DNA of 44,654 nt. It comes from Micromonospora inaquosa (GTDB lineage Bacteria; Actinomycetota; Actinomycetes; Mycobacteriales; Micromonosporaceae). A program made the translations under genes and the position numbers. This document shows positions 41,924-44,654 of this stretch, one piece after another (positions within the stretch are counted from its first letter, which is position 1; every line of letters begins with the position of its first letter). The notes under the pieces are model-generated. The model made no database searches, was not told where the DNA came from, and saw nothing but the letters and a program-made list of their open reading frames with translations. The stretch lies in contig NZ_QGSZ01000374.1 in the NCBI RefSeq assembly GCF_003857055.1, positions 1 to 44,654 on the forward strand. The letters are read 5' to 3'.

Positions 41924-44061
41924 CGGGCGTCCTTCGGGGCGGGAGCGGTCGGCGCGGAACGGGACGGGCGGGTGGCAGCCGAACGGGCCGCGGACAGGCG
42001 GGCCGCCACCGTGGCCGGGGTCGTCGGCGCGGTGCCCCCGGAAAGGTCGTCCGGCACCTCGGCGACGGTGAGGTCGGCCGGCTCGGTACCGGCCAGCTGC
42101 GGCTGGGTCGGCGGGGTCGGGCGACGCACCGTCAACACGTGCGCGGGTTGCAGGTACGGGTCGAGGCGTACCGCGTTGCGCTGACCCCAGTCGTAGTTGG
42201 TGCCGGTCAGCTCGTCGTGCACCGTGAACCGTTCGTGCCAGTCGAAGCCGAGCGCCGGCATGTCGAGGGTGGTGTTGCCCCACTGCACGGTGTGCGAGTC
42301 GAACGAGCAGACCACGATGACCGTGTTGCCGGTCTGCGGGTCGTGCTTGGACCAGCAGAGCAGCGCCGGGTTGTCGATCTCGTGGAAGCGCAGGTTGCGC
42401 AGCTGGTGCACTGCCGGGTTGTCGTGGCGTACCCGGTTGAGGGTGGCCAGGAACGGCGCCAGCGAGCGGCCCTGCGCCTCGGCGCCGGCCCAGTCCCGCG
42501 GTCGCAGCTCGTACTTCTCGTTGTCCAGGTATTCCTCGGCGCCCGGCCGGGCGACGTGCTCGAACAGCTCGTACCCGGCGTAGACACCCCAGGAGGGGGA
42601 GAGCAGCGCGGCCAGCACCGCCCGGATCTTGAACATCGGCGGTCCGCCGTGCTGCAACGAGGAGTGCAGGATGTCCGGGGTGTTCGGCCAGAAGTTCGGC
42701 CGCATGTAGTCGGCCGCCTCGATCAGCTCCTCGCAGTACGCCCGCATCTCGGCGGCCGTCGTGCGCCAGGTGAAATAGGTGTACGACTGGGTGAAGCCGA
42801 TCTTTCCGAGGCCGTGCATGATGGCCGGCCGGGTGAACGCCTCGGCCAGGAACAGCACGTCCTCATCGACCGCCTTCACCTCGGCGATCAGCCAGTGCCA
42901 GAAGTCGAACGGCTTGGTGTGCGGGTTGTCCACCCGGAAGATCCGGATGCCCTCGCCGACCCAGTGCAGCACCACCCGCAGCACCTCGGCCCGGATGCCC
43001 TCCGGGTCGTTGTCGAAGTTGACCGGGTAGATGTCCTGGTACTTCTTCGGCGGGTTCTCCGCGTACGCGATGCTGCCGTCGGCCCGGGTGGTGAACCACT
43101 CCGGGTGCTCGGTGACCCACGGGTGGTCCGGCGCGCACTGCAACGCCAGGTCCATCGCCACTTCCAGGCCCTGCGCGGCAGCCGCCTGGATGAAGGCCCG
43201 GAAGTCCGCCGGCGTACCCAGGTCGGGGTGGATCGTGTCGTGGCCGCCCTCGGCGGCGCCGATCGCCCACGGCGAGCCCACGTCGGTCGGCCCGGCGGTG
43301 AGCGCGTTGTTGGGGCCCTTGCGGTTGACCCGGCCGATCGGGTGGATCGGCGGCAGGTAGAGCACGTCGAAGCCCATCGCGGCCACCCCCGGCAGCCGCT
43401 CGGTGGCGGTCGCGAAGGTGCCGGACCGGCCACCGACCGCCCCTTCGGAGCGGGGGAAGAACTCGTACCAGGCCGAGTAGAGCGCCCGCTTGCGGTCAAC
43501 CCAGATCGAGTACGTGTCACCGGCGGTGACCAGCTCCCGCACCGGGTGCTCCCAGAGCAGGTCGGCCAGCGCGAGCGCCGGGTCGACCCGCTGGGGCAGC
43601 GGCAGGTCGGTGTCGACCAGCGCGGTGAGCGCGTCGGCGACCCGGGGCCGGTCGGCGGTCGGGACGAGGACCCGGGCGGCGGCGAGCACCCGCGCGCCCT
43701 CGGCCAGGTCGTTGGCCAGATCCTCCGGACCCTGCCCGGCGGCGATCTTCTTGGTCACCGCGTTCTGCCAGGTCAGGTACGGGTCCTGAAACGCCTCCAC
43801 GGAGAAGGTCCACGGGCCGACGGCGTCCGGCGCGATGGTGGCGTGCCAGCGGTCCTGGCCGGGCTCGCCGGGGCGCATCCGGGTGAACGGCCGTTGCTCG
43901 CCGTCCGGACCAGCCCACACCACGTTGCAGCCCAGCGCGTCGTGCCCCTCCCGGTAGGCGCGCGCCGACACCGGAACCGGTTCGTCGACCACGGCCTTTG
44001 CCGGGTACCGCCCGCACGAGACGACGGGGGAGACGTCTTCGATCGGGAACCGTCCAGTCAC
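41911..44061 (-). CDS. glgE: Maltose-1-phosphate maltosyltransferase
   Basis: A 716-residue GH13 subfamily 3 enzyme that adds maltosyl units from maltose-1-phosphate to alpha-1,4-glucan. The N-terminal domain starts with RFPIEDVSPVVSCGRYPAK, diagnostic for GlgE. Catalytic residues are Asp378 (GIRIFRVDNPHTKP), Glu407 (FLAEAFTRP) and Asp463 (NTPDIL), with the spacing seen in Streptomyces GlgE. After the family core ends near residue 645 there is an extra Pro/Ala/Thr/Ser-rich tail of about 70 residues. GTG at 44061 lies six bases after TAGGTT, so the mRNA may be leaderless. treS and pep2, usual partners, are not in this window; substrate supply must come from elsewhere. Confidence 0.96.
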   Translation of the reverse strand: MTGRFPIEDVSPVVSCGRYPAKAVVDEPVPVSARAYREGHDALGCNVVWAGPDGEQRPFTRMRPGEPGQDRWHATIAPDAVGPWTFSVEAFQDPYLTWQNAVTKKIAAGQGPEDLANDLAEGARVLAAARVLVPTADRPRVADALTALVDTDLPLPQRVDPALALADLLWEHPVRELVTAGDTYSIWVDRKRALYSAWYEFFPRSEGAVGGRSGTFATATERLPGVAAMGFDVLYLPPIHPIGRVNRKGPNNALTAGPTDVGSPWAIGAAEGGHDTIHPDLGTPADFRAFIQAAAAQGLEVAMDLALQCAPDHPWVTEHPEWFTTRADGSIAYAENPPKKYQDIYPVNFDNDPEGIRAEVLRVVLHWVGEGIRIFRVDNPHTKPFDFWHWLIAEVKAVDEDVLFLAEAFTRPAIMHGLGKIGFTQSYTYFTWRTTAAEMRAYCEELIEAADYMRPNFWPNTPDILHSSLQHGGPPMFKIRAVLAALLSPSWGVYAGYELFEHVARPGAEEYLDNEKYELRPRDWAGAEAQGRSLAPFLATLNRVRHDNPAVHQLRNLRFHEIDNPALLCWSKHDPQTGNTVIVVCSFDSHTVQWGNTTLDMPALGFDWHERFTVHDELTGTNYDWGQRNAVRLDPYLQPAHVLTVRRPTPPTQPQLAGTEPADLTVAEVPDDLSGGTAPTTPATVAARLSAARSAATRPSRSAPTAPAPKDARWTS

Positions 44062-44067
44062 CCCGCC

Positions 44068-44073
44068 AACCTA
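44068..44073 (-). promoter_or_regulatory. Candidate -10 box for a leaderless glgE transcript
   Basis: TAGGTT on the minus strand (44073 to 44068) ends six bases before the GTG start of glgE, and there is no Shine-Dalgarno sequence. No -35 box is clear. Confidence 0.45.
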
Positions 44074-44245
44074 CTGCGCGAGATCCGTTCGCGCGCGGCC
44101 AAGCACCGGACGTTGCCGGCCTGGCGCGACGCCGGCTCGGCCAAGATCGACACGCGTTCCATGAAACCGCGGTATCAGCGCGACCCGGATACGGCGGTTT
44201 CCGGAAAGCCGAGTGGATCTAGGCCGGCGAGAGACCCGAACAGCT

Positions 44246-44473
44246 TCAGGCCGGCGGTTCCGGCGCCACGAACGACCCCTTGCCCTGGTGTACCTCGATC
44301 CAGCCCCGCTCATCCAAGATCCGCAGGGCCAGCCTGATGGGCGTGGCACTGGCTCGGTACTGCTCGCCGAGTTCCGCGATGGACGGCAACTTGTCGCCGG
44401 GCTGGAGCGCGCCGGACTGGATCGAGCGGATCACGTCGTCGATGACCTGCTCGTACACAGGTTGTCTCGGCAT
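44246..44473 (-). CDS. Small GntR-family regulator (DNA-binding domain only)
   Basis: A 75-residue protein made only of the GntR winged helix: YEQVIDDVIRSIQSGALQPG, KLPSIAELGEQYRASATPIR, and LRILDERGWIEVHQGKGSFV. It lacks any ligand-binding domain; such short forms are common in actinomycetes. ATG at 44473 is preferred, with AGGTGG seven bases upstream; an upstream in-frame start at 44554 would add 27 poorly conserved residues. It lies 184 bases upstream of glgE on the same strand. The control region before it (44522-44565) has direct and inverted repeats that may be its operator. Confidence 0.85.
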   Translation of the reverse strand: MPRQPVYEQVIDDVIRSIQSGALQPGDKLPSIAELGEQYRASATPIRLALRILDERGWIEVHQGKGSFVAPEPPA

Positions 44474-44512
44474 GGCAGGGCCACCTCTCGTCAGCCCTCT
44501 GAGCATGCCATC

Positions 44513-44572
44513 CAACATGACACTCTGTGCATCCTGTGTTGACTCTGTACTCACTGCACTCTAAGTTGGATT
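44513..44572. promoter_or_regulatory. Repeat-rich control region upstream of the GntR gene
   Basis: An AT-richer stretch with direct repeats ACTCTGTGC (44522-44530) and ACTCTGTAC (44542-44550), 20 bases apart, a third partial copy ACTCTAAG (44558-44565), and a flanking 7-bp inverted repeat ATCCAAC/GTTGGAT. Two helical turns between the direct repeats suit a dimeric regulator bound on one DNA face. Confidence 0.4.
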
Positions 44573-44609
44573 TGAAGGTTCTCTCGTCAGCAGCGGAGTA
44601 CCTCCACGC

Positions 44610-44649
44610 GGTCAGGGTGGGTGGTGCCCCCGTGTCACCCACCCTGACC
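44610..44649. terminator. Strong hairpin at the window end
   Basis: A perfect 14-bp stem (GGTCAGGGTGGGTG, 12-base loop, complement). It probably terminates a gene beyond the window edge. Confidence 0.75.
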
Positions 44650-44654
44650 TGCAC

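Noticed and set aside
44310..44654. Minus-strand open frame at the window end
   Set aside because: It runs through the terminator hairpin and the GntR gene in another frame and has no family features.
1..44654. CRISPR arrays, tRNA genes, insertion sequences or attachment sites
   Set aside because: I looked for regularly spaced repeats, cloverleaf-like segments, transposase motifs and terminal inverted repeats and found none.

Overview
This window is chromosomal DNA of a high-GC actinobacterium. The gene content suggests Micromonosporaceae, most likely Micromonospora or a close relative. That rests on GC-rich third codon positions, many GTG/TTG starts, leaderless-looking promoters, the GlgE alpha-glucan pathway and an actinobacterial c-di-AMP (ydaO-type) riboswitch. 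The genus is an inference from memory of the families; no search was run. I saw no tRNA, rRNA, CRISPR array, insertion sequence or phage gene.

Region 1 (about 1-18.1 kb) is a cell-surface glycopolymer locus. It holds a sialic/pseudaminic-acid-type synthase with a family 2 glycosyltransferase, an OafA-type acyltransferase, a fused cytidylyltransferase-SDR enzyme (CDP-ribitol type), two membrane-anchored TagF-like polyol-phosphate transferases, a TagGH-like ABC exporter, a TetR regulator and a large polytopic membrane protein. Together these could make an activated polyol-phosphate, polymerise it, export it and decorate it with a nonulosonic acid or acyl groups. Inserted in the locus are two small membrane or secreted proteins, a C39-like papain-fold protein behind a c-di-AMP riboswitch, and an alpha/beta hydrolase. 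A GCGTTAA-type element lies upstream of three of the polymer genes.

Region 2 (about 18.1-26.7 kb) is mixed housekeeping and accessory DNA: a DUF952 protein, a small acidic protein, an OmpR/EnvZ-type two-component pair facing a TAXI-type solute-binding lipoprotein, an unknown protein, YaaA, a GT-C-like membrane protein and an App1-type phosphatase. Strong GC-rich hairpins separate several of these units.

Region 3 (26.8-39.6 kb, minus strand) is the most interesting part. It is a tight five-gene operon: a DUF4132-like protein, a 1,679-residue protein of unknown function, a MoxR-type AAA+ ATPase, a 1,235-residue protein that appears to join a DUF5682-type domain to a VWA domain, and a SWIM zinc-finger protein. 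Three of the four junctions are 4-base stop/start overlaps (GTGA, GTGA, TTGA), so fixed stoichiometry and a shared complex are likely. It resembles the uncharacterised yehI/yehL/yehM/yehP/yehQ genes of E. coli, but has its own giant subunit and a fused VWA protein.

Region 4 (39.8-44.6 kb, minus strand) holds glgE and glgB, overlapping by 13 bases, for alpha-glucan synthesis from maltose-1-phosphate. A small GntR regulator lies upstream, and a perfect 14-bp hairpin ends the window.
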